Source: Pedobacter fastidiosus (GTDB lineage Bacteria > Bacteroidota > Bacteroidia > Sphingobacteriales > Sphingobacteriaceae). Taken from it: a stretch of DNA of 64,000 bases. The notes beneath the pieces are model-generated. The model was not told where the DNA came from, did not search any database, and saw only the letters and a program-made list of their open reading frames with translations. The stretch spans positions 124,001 through 188,000 of the forward strand of contig NZ_JACRYL010000004.1 of assembly GCF_014306625.1 (NCBI RefSeq), read 5' to 3'. How positions within the stretch are numbered: position 1 is the first letter of the stretch; every line of letters starts with the position of its first letter. Of the stretch, positions 41,208 through 48,231 are shown piece by piece. Position numbers and translations under genes: made by a program.

Positions 41208-42178
41208 TGGTTGACTGGATTAAGTTAGAAGCCCAGCACCCAGACCCTAAATTGCTGTTGAATAGTTTTGACTTTACAAGGGATGTAAATATCTATACAG
41301 CCGAAATAAAGACAAAGTTTGATAAAGCAACTATTGGTAGAGATGGTTATTCAGTAGAAGCCATGACGGTTAAGCTATACCCATCCGGTAGGATGTGGCT
41401 AACTGGAAGTTTGCATAAACTTTGGCACGGCAATAACTATTCTAGTTTTACGTATCCAGAACTAAAAGCTTGTATTGATTATGTATGCAACCAGTTTGGC
41501 ATAATCCCAGAAAACTGGAATATCTTAAAAATGGAATATGGTGTAAATATTTCAACCAGCTTTGAGACAACCAGCTTTTTAAATCGCTTAATTGGCATAA
41601 AATACCATCCTTTCAACAGAATGAAGCCAACCCAGAAAGTAAGCGGACACGATTGTTATTTTACTGATTGGGCTGCAAAAATTTATAATAAAGGGAAACA
41701 ATATAACTTATCATATCCATTATTAAGAATTGAAAAAAAAGTAATAAAAGCCCGGTATTTACAAAAGCTTAAAATCAATACCCTAGCTGACTTAACCCCA
41801 AGTAATTTAAGTGTTTTAGGCAATGATTTATTGCAAATGCTAAAGCTTGTATTGGTTAATGACAAATCAATCAACCTAAACCAGCTCACAAGCCGTCAAC
41901 AGATTGCATTAGCTAATTATCGCAACCCAAATTATTGGCAGAATTTGAGTAGATACGCAGCCCCAAAAGCCCGGATAAGATTTGAACAAATGAGTTCAAA
42001 TTATGGGAGTGAAAATTACTATGCAGATGTATTGGAATTGACCCATTTAAAACTAATTCAACTAAACCCAAGAGGCAACATTTGCAAAGCTGTTAAGGAG
42101 ACAAAGCAGAAAACAAATGCTATCCCAGAAGTCAATAACAATTCTCTAACCACGGCAACATTTGCAAATAGGTTTTAA
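41207..42178 (+). CDS. Replication-initiator-like protein (CRI/G2P-like)
   Basis: This 323-aa protein shows the pattern of phage or plasmid replication initiators of the CRI/gene II type: YPSGRMWLTGSLHKLWHGNNYSSFTYPELKACIDYV near 64-100, ILKMEYGVNISTSF near 114 and a Tyr-rich stretch DWAAKIYNKGKQYNL near 156. No ATPase motif is visible, so initiation by strand nicking or origin binding is more likely than helicase action. Copies of a 14-base motif occur at its 3' end and beyond (42074-42230), fitting an origin. Annotation as Rep is from pattern recognition, not from a search. Confidence 0.55.
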   Translation: MVDWIKLEAQHPDPKLLLNSFDFTRDVNIYTAEIKTKFDKATIGRDGYSVEAMTVKLYPSGRMWLTGSLHKLWHGNNYSSFTYPELKACIDYVCNQFGIIPENWNILKMEYGVNISTSFETTSFLNRLIGIKYHPFNRMKPTQKVSGHDCYFTDWAAKIYNKGKQYNLSYPLLRIEKKVIKARYLQKLKINTLADLTPSNLSVLGNDLLQMLKLVLVNDKSINLNQLTSRQQIALANYRNPNYWQNLSRYAAPKARIRFEQMSSNYGSENYYADVLELTHLKLIQLNPRGNICKAVKETKQKTNAIPEVNNNSLTTATFANRF

Positions 42179-42230
42179 AAAAATTCAAGGCAACAAATGT
42201 TCAATTCAGATAAGAGTTTGCAAACGTTGC
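42074..42230. promoter_or_regulatory. Iteron-like repeats at the end of the rep gene (candidate replication origin)
   Basis: GGCAACATTTGCAAA occurs at 42074-42088 and at 42154-42168, 80 bases apart, and an inverted copy GCAACGTTTGCAAAC lies at 42216-42230. A shorter GGCAACA-AATG variant occurs at 42189. Direct plus inverted copies next to a replication gene are typical of iterons bound by Rep. Confidence 0.55.
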
Positions 42231-42293
42231 TTTTCACATATTAACAAATAGAGTAATCAATCTAATTTTTCAACAACAAAAACAACAAATAAA

Positions 42294-42896
42294 ATGGAAA
42301 CCCCAACACTAAAAACAGAAGTTCAAACAAGGGTGCTAGACCAGCTAAAAAACAAATTTGGCTCTACACTCCCAGCCCCAGTAAACGATGATATAATGAA
42401 AACATTTTCAGCGTTTCCAGACATTGAATTAAAAGCAAGTGCCAACCCAGCAAATTTCAGTTTATCCGATGTAATTCTAACAAGCACAGAGCGTGGAACA
42501 AGTTGCCATCATAACCCAGAGGAAATTATAAAGAATTTGGAAAAGAAATATGCTCCCGGAAGCCCAGAAGCAGCCAAAATGCCTACACAATTGGAGGTGA
42601 AAATTTGGGCAAAGGATGAAAGTAAATTATTCGATTTTCTGAATAATACTAATATTCCATCAGCAACACGTTTAGAAGTTTCAGAGGTTTGGGAAAGAAA
42701 GCCAGACCCAGAAGCTGAATATGTTAAAAAACTTTCTGATAACAGCTTAACATTAGATGAACGCCTAAAAATGATTAGGGATCATGATGGAGAGCAAGAT
42801 CCGGCAGAACTGCAAGCAAGGCAAACAGAAAGAATAAACCAGCTTAATGATGATAAAATAAGCACATTAGAAAAACTGGACATTTATTTCGATTAG
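42294..42896 (+). CDS. Element protein of unknown function (200 aa)
   Basis: Not recognised. A hydrophilic 200-aa protein with no membrane segment. The C-terminal third has charged helices (EYVKKLSDNSLTLDERLKMIRDHDGEQDPAELQARQTERINQL), probably a coiled coil. A single CHH is present (GTSCHHNPEEI near 70). It lies between the iterons and the small terminase gene. It has about the size of capsid-size or packaging modulators of other satellites, but nothing supports such a role. Confidence 0.65.
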   Translation: METPTLKTEVQTRVLDQLKNKFGSTLPAPVNDDIMKTFSAFPDIELKASANPANFSLSDVILTSTERGTSCHHNPEEIIKNLEKKYAPGSPEAAKMPTQLEVKIWAKDESKLFDFLNNTNIPSATRLEVSEVWERKPDPEAEYVKKLSDNSLTLDERLKMIRDHDGEQDPAELQARQTERINQLNDDKISTLEKLDIYFD

Positions 42897-42944
42897 AAAC
42901 CAACGTTATTTAGTGCTAAAAACGTTCAAGAGGCAACATCAATG

Positions 42945-42972
42945 TTAGCGCAACAGTTTACAGGTGCGCTAA
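42945..42972 (+). other. Hairpin TTAGCGC/GCGCTAA upstream of terS
   Basis: A perfect 7-bp stem with a 14-base loop in the 127-base gap before the terminase gene. The same gap holds AACGTT (42902, 42921) and GGCAACATC (42932), which resemble the iteron half-sites. It could be part of the origin or of a packaging site; undetermined. Confidence 0.35.
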
Positions 42973-43023
42973 TTTGAATGCTTTAAAAAGCCTTAAAATA
43001 CCACAATTCCAAACGACACAATT

Positions 43024-43401
43024 ATGACCCACAAGCAAAACAAATTTATATCTGAATATTTAAAATCTGGCAACGCAACAGAAGCAGCAAAATTTGCCGG
43101 ATACTCTGAAAAAACTGCATATAGTGCTGGGCAAAGATTGTTGAAAAATGTTGAAATCCTTAACGAAATTTCCAAGTACCATAACAACGCAATTGCAAAT
43201 GCTGAAATAACAGTAGCAGGGGTAATTACAATGATTAAAAATATTGCTTTGAATGGAAAAATCGAGGGTAATAGATTGAGGGCAATGGATTTGTTAATGC
43301 GACATTTAGGGGCTTATACAGATGAATTAAAAATAATTTCATCAATGAAAGACCATGAGATTGATGAACTTGTAAAAAGATTAATAACTAAATTAAATTA
43401 A
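43024..43401 (+). CDS. terS: Phage small terminase subunit (Terminase_2 family)
   Basis: This 125-aa protein is a small terminase subunit: LTxKQ-type start (MTHKQNKFISEYLKSGNATEAAKFAGYSEKTAYSAGQRLLKNVEILNEI at about 1-50) matches the Terminase_2 helix-turn-helix region closely. Small terminase subunits choose the DNA to be packaged; in phage satellites they redirect a helper phage's large subunit to satellite DNA. No large terminase or structural gene is nearby, so a helper phage would be needed. Confidence 0.88.
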   Translation: MTHKQNKFISEYLKSGNATEAAKFAGYSEKTAYSAGQRLLKNVEILNEISKYHNNAIANAEITVAGVITMIKNIALNGKIEGNRLRAMDLLMRHLGAYTDELKIISSMKDHEIDELVKRLITKLN

Positions 43402-43403
43402 AC

Positions 43404-43652
43404 ATGAGCGATAAAAGAGAGTTTTTAAAAGCTTTGTTGACAGGAAACGTGAAAAGGGCTAATGAATTATTTGAAAGGCTTAAACTAATTAATAAACCGG
43501 ATAAATGGATAACTGCATTTGAAAAGCATGGCATTGTGAAATGCCAAAATAAAGTGTTTACAGAAACCGAATTTAGAACCTACATAAAATTATTGAGAAA
43601 TGAATTTAATTTGAGAGTAACGATTTTTAAAACTAAAGAGCGGAAAAGATAA
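43404..43652 (+). CDS. Small basic protein following terS
   Basis: Not recognised. The 82-aa, basic, helical protein (FLKALLTGNVKRANELFERLKLIN; YIKLLRNEFNLRVTIFKTKERKR) starts 2 bases after terS. It may be a partner of the terminase subunit, for example a packaging adaptor; this is inference from position. Confidence 0.65.
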   Translation: MSDKREFLKALLTGNVKRANELFERLKLINKPDKWITAFEKHGIVKCQNKVFTETEFRTYIKLLRNEFNLRVTIFKTKERKR

Positions 43653-43664
43653 AAACCTGCCAGT

Positions 43665-43895
43665 TTACAAGATTGGATTATCGGGTAAAAAATCTTTTGG
43701 ACTACACTCCAACACCTCCGCTAATTTGTTGAGGTGTTTTAAATTATAGTGGTTTGAATACTTTGAACTTTCAACCATACCAATAAACCCTACTGAAACA
43801 TTTAATTCATTGGCTATATAGCTTTGACTGTAACCTTTTGTTAGCCTAAATTCTTTTACTTTTGCTATAACGTAATCATCAATTGATGCGACCAT
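43665..43895 (-). CDS. XRE-family repressor of the element
   Basis: This 76-aa protein is a single XRE helix-turn-helix domain (LTKGYSQSYIANELNVSVGFIGMVESSKYSNHYNLKHLNKLAEVL). The start is the ATG at 43895, giving MVASIDDYVIAK; a GTG at 43901 lies within the operator and is less likely. It is the only minus-strand gene of the element and divergent from the secreted protein gene, a typical repressor arrangement. Two palindromes lie in the divergent region. Confidence 0.87.
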   Translation of the reverse strand: MVASIDDYVIAKVKEFRLTKGYSQSYIANELNVSVGFIGMVESSKYSNHYNLKHLNKLAEVLECSPKDFLPDNPIL

Positions 43896-43897
43896 TC

Positions 43898-43961
43898 TCA
43901 CTAATAGATTAGTGAAGCAAAATCACTTTAAAACGAAAATCTGACAATCACTTATAAGTGA
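43898..43961. promoter_or_regulatory. Palindromic operators between repressor and cargo gene
   Basis: TCACTAAT-AG-ATTAGTGA (43898-43915) begins 2 bases upstream of the repressor start codon, and TCACTTATAAGTGA (43948-43961) sits about 34 bases upstream of the cargo gene. Their half-sites agree (TCACTNAT). The first would autorepress the repressor, the second would control the divergent cargo gene. Confidence 0.6.
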
Positions 43962-43994
43962 GTTATTTTTTATTACTTTGTTAAAAAAAGTATT

Positions 43995-44459
43995 ATGAAA
44001 AAAATAACGCTACTGCTTGCACTCATATTAATCTATTCTTTATGTTTCGGACAAATAAAAAAACTGGAAATTCCTAAAAAAGAATTAATTGGTAAAATTG
44101 CCCCGGGTGGAAATTCAACTATCTCAATAGAATGCTATAAGTATGAAGATAGCACGTATTTATTTAGATACTTAGATGCTAAATTTTCAAGAATTACAGA
44201 ATGGAAACAATTCAGCATAAAATCAACAGAGGATTTAAATACATTGTATTCATATCTACAAAATGGCTTCAAAGAGATGCCTAAAGAAAATGTTTTATTA
44301 GATATTGGAAACGGTTATTTGCTTTTGAACTTTAGCAAGTTTTTAGGTGGTAAAGTAGTTCGCATCTACCATTCTACAACCTTAGATGAAAATGGAGTTG
44401 TTGGATATACTAATATGTACACCGTAAAACAAATTGATAAACTATTCGGCAAGGAATAA
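43995..44459 (+). CDS. Secreted protein carried as cargo near attR
   Basis: This 154-aa protein has a signal peptide (MKKITLLLALILIYSLCFGQ, cleavage after Gly-Gln) and a mature beta-rich part with no recognised domain (ISIECYKYEDSTYLFRYLDA; YLLLNFSKFLGGKVVRIYHST). As the last gene before attR and next to the repressor, it lies where phage satellites carry accessory genes such as superinfection-exclusion factors. Function is unknown. Confidence 0.7.
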   Translation: MKKITLLLALILIYSLCFGQIKKLEIPKKELIGKIAPGGNSTISIECYKYEDSTYLFRYLDAKFSRITEWKQFSIKSTEDLNTLYSYLQNGFKEMPKENVLLDIGNGYLLLNFSKFLGGKVVRIYHSTTLDENGVVGYTNMYTVKQIDKLFGKE

Positions 44460-44512
44460 TCTTTTAAAGATTTATAGAAATTTTTGTACCCAAAACCGTA
44501 CCCTAAAATAAC

Positions 44513-44547
44513 AAAACCCTCTCTAAATAATATAGAGAGGGTTTTTT
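44513..44547. terminator. Bidirectional terminator at the right end of the element
   Basis: Stem AAAACCCTCTCTA (44513-44525) / TAGAGAGGGTTTT (44533-44545) with a 7-base loop and T-runs on both strands. It stops transcription from the element and, on the minus strand, lies just beyond the tRNA-Leu 3' end, so the element supplies a new terminator for the tRNA. Confidence 0.8.
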
Positions 44548-44564
44548 GTACCCAGTGCCGGAAT
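44547..44564. repeat. attR, 18-bp repeat within tRNA-Leu
   Basis: TGTACCCAGTGCCGGAAT, identical to attL (38622-38639). It covers the acceptor-stem and T-arm end of the intact tRNA gene, which integration therefore leaves functional. Confidence 0.88.
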
Positions 44565-44628
44565 CGAACCGGCACGGTTTCCCACAGGTGTTTGAGACCA
44601 GCGCGTCTACCAATTCCGCCAACTGGGC
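44549..44628 (-). tRNA. tRNA-Leu (anticodon CAA)
   Basis: On the minus strand the sequence starts GCCCAGTTGGCGGAATTGG, with acceptor stem GCCCAGT pairing with ACTGGGT, a D-arm with GGTAGACGC, anticodon loop CTCAAAC (CAA, Leu), a short variable arm (TGTGGGAAACCGTG) and T-arm with GTTCGATTC. CCA is not encoded (A is followed by CA). It is the integration target of the element. Confidence 0.95.
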
Positions 44629-44649
44629 ATTATTATTTGGACCGGGTTG

Positions 44650-44681
44650 CAAATGTAGATAACGAAAGCCTAAATCACAAA
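44650..44681 (-). promoter_or_regulatory. Promoter of tRNA-Leu
   Basis: On the minus strand, TTTG (44678-44681), a 20-base spacer and TACATTTG (44650-44657) fit the Bacteroidota consensus. The start would be near 44643, 15 bases before the tRNA. Confidence 0.6.
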
Positions 44682-44720
44682 ATTATTTTCAATTAGATTT
44701 GTGATAAATTGTAAAACGTT

Positions 44721-45032
44721 CTAAATGTTTGTGTTGGCTTCCACAGGTCTTTCGTCTTTTAACTTTCTATCTACTATAAATGGGGCAAATGGGAGGAGAG
44801 AAGCCAAAAAGATTAATACGGCCTTGCCAAATTTCCACTTTTGTTCTTGCCAAGCTAAAATTAATGTTGCAGCATAAAGCACAAATAATAATCCATGTGC
44901 CCAGCCTGTGTATTTTACAACCTTATCAAAATGGAGTAAGTATTTTATAGGCATTGCGATAAATAATAAAAGGAGGTAAGAAATACCTTCAGCTACTGCC
45001 ACCTTACGGAAAATTGAAATGGAACTATTCAT
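44721..45032 (-). CDS. DUF3817 membrane protein
   Basis: This 103-aa protein has three predicted membrane helices and the DUF3817 pattern (FRKVAVAEGISYLLLLFIAMPIKYL; WAHGLLFVLYAATLILAW; LIFLASLLPFAPFIVDRKL). The start MNSSISIF at 45032 is preferred to 45071, which would add non-family residues. Function unknown. It lies just beyond the tRNA and outside the element. Confidence 0.83.
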   Translation of the reverse strand: MNSSISIFRKVAVAEGISYLLLLFIAMPIKYLLHFDKVVKYTGWAHGLLFVLYAATLILAWQEQKWKFGKAVLIFLASLLPFAPFIVDRKLKDERPVEANTNI

Positions 45033-45253
45033 GGTCTGATTTTGATTTGCATCGAAAGTAAAGTAAAGCATTTGGCATTCAAAACCTAAAAAATGATTTT
45101 ACAATCTGGTGTTGTTGTATGCCCTTGGTTTATCAATTAAAGCATTTTTAACAATATTGGAAATAAAAATTGAAACAAATTTTCGCTTCAAAGGTTAATA
45201 TATTAATCTTAACTACTTTATAATTAAGATTTAATGAATAAAAGGGGTAGAAA

Positions 45254-45619
45254 ATGGGAAAGCGAATTTGTGTATTAGAAGATAACGACGATATAAGAGA
45301 AATCATTTCATTTGTTTTAGAAGATGAAGAATATGAAGTGTTTTCTTTTTCGAGTATAAAAGATTTTGAAAAAGGGGTCAAAGGACTTCATCCTGATGCA
45401 TTTTTGCTTGATGTAATGCTGCCAGATGGAAATGGACTTGATGTTTGTTGCGAATTGAAATCGGAAAATGAAACCAAGAATGTGCCTGTATTAATGATGT
45501 CGGCAAACTTTTCGGCCACTCAAATGCGCAAAAGATGTACTGCAGAAGATTATATTCATAAGCCTTTTGATATTTATGATTTTGTAAAGCGTATAGATGC
45601 TCAAATCCATCACAATTAA
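45254..45619 (+). CDS. Single-domain response regulator
   Basis: This 121-aa CheY-like receiver domain has acidic residues LEDNDD near 7-12, the phosphoacceptor Asp in FLLDVMLPDGNG near 55, a Ser/Thr region in VLMMSANFS and the Lys in HKPFDIYDF near 104. No output domain is present, so it acts by protein contact or as a phosphorelay module. Its TAA stop overlaps the TAA of the convergent helicase gene by two bases. Confidence 0.9.
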   Translation: MGKRICVLEDNDDIREIISFVLEDEEYEVFSFSSIKDFEKGVKGLHPDAFLLDVMLPDGNGLDVCCELKSENETKNVPVLMMSANFSATQMRKRCTAEDYIHKPFDIYDFVKRIDAQIHHN

Positions 45620-47724
45620 AAAAGCGAACTGGTTCCTAAATAATCATTAACTAGTTTAGTAATTGCACCTCCAAGTTGTACTGCGTTTCCTATTCCAACA
45701 CCCTTTACGGAAGCTAATTGTTCTGTATTTCGTGGTAATTTTGAGGCAATAAGAATCAATGTCTGATCAGAAAGTACAGTATGTTCAGGTATGTTTTTCT
45801 GCTCTCCATGTATCCTACGCCAGTTTACCAAGCTCTTATATAATTGCAAATTCGAAATATCTTTGGGTAGAATTGTTTTTTTAGGAGCGAAGAATGAATT
45901 TTCCGGTTTTCCATTTTGGCTAGCGGAATGAAGCATTTTTATATGCGATTTTACCGAAAAAGAATCCCAATCAGATTTAAATAAGGATAACTTTACGGAA
46001 AGGGAATTTTTACATTCAGTAATCAAACCCATAACTTTATCGGAATTAGGATCGTTGTAAAAATTAAGGTTAATGATTTTATTTAATTCTAAAATACTGG
46101 CTTCTAATTTTGGAATAAAATAATTAGATGCTTTCTTTAACCTTTCAATAAACGATTTTTCTTGATCAAATGGCTGTGAACTTGATACTTTAGAAAGCTC
46201 TTGTCGCACAAAACCTTCTGCAATTTTAAAAATTTCTAATTCTATTTTCTGATTTAAAGGTTCGAAAAGTTGTTTAAAATCTTTTTGCTCATCCTTATCT
46301 TTAAAATTGCTTTTTTTAAGGATCAACCAGTCGTTTTTTATAGATAAGAAATCCAATAAATCATGAATTAAATTCCAACCATATTCGTTTTCAAACTGTT
46401 TTAAAGCCGATTGATCTGAATTTGTGATAGAAGATTTTTGGGTAAAAGCTACAACTCTAGGATCGGTGATTATATTTTCAAGCTTAACAGGCGATTTTAA
46501 AATCAATCCTTCCAAGCTTCTACATCTACTTAAAGCAACATAAGCATGGCCATGTGCGAAGGCAGCACTAACATCTATAATGGCTTTATCAAACGTTAAC
46601 CCTTGACTTTTATGGACGGTTATTGCCCAGGCCAACTTAAATGGAAACTGAGCGAATGAGCCCGTGTTTACTTCATTAATTTTATTTTCGGTATCGCTTA
46701 AATTATATTTTACATTCTGCCAGATTTCTCGCTCTACTTCAATTTCACTGCCACCATCCATAAATTGCACTTTTATCGTATCATTTTTTATGCTAACAAT
46801 TTTTGCAGCCTTTCCATTATAAAATTGTTTTTTGCCCGATGAATCATTTTTAATAAACATGACCTGCGCACCGGCTTTTAAGGTTAAAATTTCATCCACT
46901 GGATAAGCATCCTTAGGGAAATCGCCTGTAATATTGGCCTTAAATGAATGGATTTCGCCTGAAAGTTTTTCTAAACAATTGCTGTTAATTTCGGTAACTA
47001 AATTATTGTGGGTGGTTAAAGTGATGTATTCGTCTTTCCAAACATCATTTAGTGTTGAGTCAAAGCGCTCGTTAAGTTTGCCTAAAAGTTCTTGATCAAT
47101 ATTATTTTCCCTTATTCTATTTAATATCTCCAAGAAAACCGGATCAGATTGCCTGTAAACTTTTTCTAGTGTAAAGGTGGTTATGTCAATGGCTCTAAAA
47201 GCTTGACTATCGAAAAAATATGGACTTTGATAATAGTCTTTTAGGATGTGCCAAGCATCGTGAAAAATAGGAGAGAGCTGGTATAAATCGCCTATCATAA
47301 GAAGCTGTATGCCACCAAACGGGCGATTAGAGCCTTTCACTTTTCTTAGTGTAAGATCAATAAAATCAATTAAATCTGCCCGAACCATACTAATCTCATC
47401 AATGATTAATAATTCTAGGCATTTTAATAGTCTAACTTTCTCTTCTGAATATTTTATAGCCTGATTATGTTCCCCATTCTCCGTTCTTAATGGAATGAGC
47501 GGACCGAATGGAATTTGAAAGAAAGAGTGTAAAGTTACCCCGCCAGCATTTATTGCGGCAACAGCAGTAGGGGCAACAACAGCAAAATTTTTATCTATTG
47601 TATTTTTTATGTGCCTGAGTAATGTCGTTTTACCCGTACCTGCCTTTCCTGTTAAAAATATAGGTCGATTTGTAGAAGTAAGGAAATCTAAGATAATTTG
47701 ATTGTCGGGACTCGGGCTATTCAT
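45616..47724 (-). CDS. PIF1/RecD-like helicase with C-terminal HRDC domain
   Basis: This 702-aa protein is a superfamily-1B helicase: Walker A FLTGKAGTGKTTLLRHI near 25, Walker B LLIIDEISMVRADL near 97, GAQVMFIKND near 285 and the C-terminal helicase motifs LAWAITVHKSQGLTFDKAI and YVALSRCRSLEGLIL near 370-410. Residues 560-640 are unassigned, and the last 75 are an HRDC domain (YKSLVNWRRIHGEQKNIPEHTVLSDQTL...GVGIGNAVQLGG). An ATG at 47724 is used; a TTG at 47733 would add three residues. Confidence 0.88.
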   Translation of the reverse strand: MNSPSPDNQIILDFLTSTNRPIFLTGKAGTGKTTLLRHIKNTIDKNFAVVAPTAVAAINAGGVTLHSFFQIPFGPLIPLRTENGEHNQAIKYSEEKVRLLKCLELLIIDEISMVRADLIDFIDLTLRKVKGSNRPFGGIQLLMIGDLYQLSPIFHDAWHILKDYYQSPYFFDSQAFRAIDITTFTLEKVYRQSDPVFLEILNRIRENNIDQELLGKLNERFDSTLNDVWKDEYITLTTHNNLVTEINSNCLEKLSGEIHSFKANITGDFPKDAYPVDEILTLKAGAQVMFIKNDSSGKKQFYNGKAAKIVSIKNDTIKVQFMDGGSEIEVEREIWQNVKYNLSDTENKINEVNTGSFAQFPFKLAWAITVHKSQGLTFDKAIIDVSAAFAHGHAYVALSRCRSLEGLILKSPVKLENIITDPRVVAFTQKSSITNSDQSALKQFENEYGWNLIHDLLDFLSIKNDWLILKKSNFKDKDEQKDFKQLFEPLNQKIELEIFKIAEGFVRQELSKVSSSQPFDQEKSFIERLKKASNYFIPKLEASILELNKIINLNFYNDPNSDKVMGLITECKNSLSVKLSLFKSDWDSFSVKSHIKMLHSASQNGKPENSFFAPKKTILPKDISNLQLYKSLVNWRRIHGEQKNIPEHTVLSDQTLILIASKLPRNTEQLASVKGVGIGNAVQLGGAITKLVNDYLGTSSLF

Positions 47725-48231
47725 AATTGTCAAAAATAACCTAATTGGACATAAGTTTATGAATCAACTTTTAAACAATCGAAATGGAAATTTTTTAGGA
47801 TTTATAGAAACTCACTATCGGTAAAATAATATCAAAACATAGATTTATGCAAACGATTGCTCTAAACCGTTTTAGTAAGTGCTTTATTGGAAAAAAATCA
47901 CATAAAGTTATTATGAATAATGCTCCAGTTTTGCGCCAAATTTTTTTAATATTGGATGTAAAATCAAACCGAAACACAAAAAAAATATTCATCAATCAAT
48001 TGATTTATAGTTATTTAAAAAAAAAATTATATCTTTTCAGCAACAACCGTCACTCATAAAAAACCAAAAGACTTTTTTTAAAAGCTATCGATAAAAAACT
48101 ATCACCAAATGGAGGAAAAGTATGCGTAATAAGGGACAAACAAAATTGTAATTCGTTAATTGCTTTCTATCTTTATCTTATTAAAAAACCAAATTTATTT
48201 AAGCGCTCAAACGGCGGTTTCCGATAGTTTT
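47725..48231. other. AT-rich intergenic region before the polysaccharide locus
   Basis: About 500 bases with no credible gene. It contains TGCAAACGATTGCT (47848-47861), similar to a LacI-family operator, the palindrome ATCAATTGAT near 47995-48004 and homopolymer-rich stretches. A GGAGG-preceded 9-codon ORF (48122-48151) is the only other notable item. No TAnnTTTG box was found on the + strand. Confidence 0.3.

Larger units (their letters stand above)
38622..44564. mobile_element. Integrated 5.9-kb satellite-like element at tRNA-Leu (PICI-like)
   Basis: Bounded by 18-bp direct repeats (38622-38639 and 44547-44564) matching the 3' end of tRNA-Leu(CAA). Contents in order: tyrosine integrase, unknown 226-aa protein, excisionase-like HTH, Rep-like protein with iterons, unknown 200-aa protein, small terminase subunit, unknown 82-aa protein, XRE repressor on the opposite strand, and a secreted protein. 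There are no capsid, tail, portal or large terminase genes and no conjugation genes. This combination (int, xis/AlpA-like, rep, terS, repressor) is typical of phage satellites. Confidence 0.8.

Noticed and set aside
42074..42230. Short repeats as a CRISPR array
   Set aside because: Only two direct copies plus one inverted, unequal spacing, lying within and behind a rep gene; no cas genes.
38622..44564. Element as an integrative conjugative or mobilizable element
   Set aside because: No relaxase, coupling protein or Tra genes; presence of a small terminase subunit points to packaging instead.
44484..44696. 70-aa ORF running through the terminator and tRNA-Leu
   Set aside because: It is the opposite strand of a tRNA gene and its terminator.
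47847..48059. 70-aa ORF in the gap before GH31
   Set aside because: Lys/Asn-rich translation of AT-rich DNA, no start context, no family features.
48122..48151. Nine-codon ORF (MRNKGQTKL) preceded by GGAGG
   Set aside because: A Shine-Dalgarno match has little weight in Bacteroidota, and the peptide has no regulatory codons; chance is likely.
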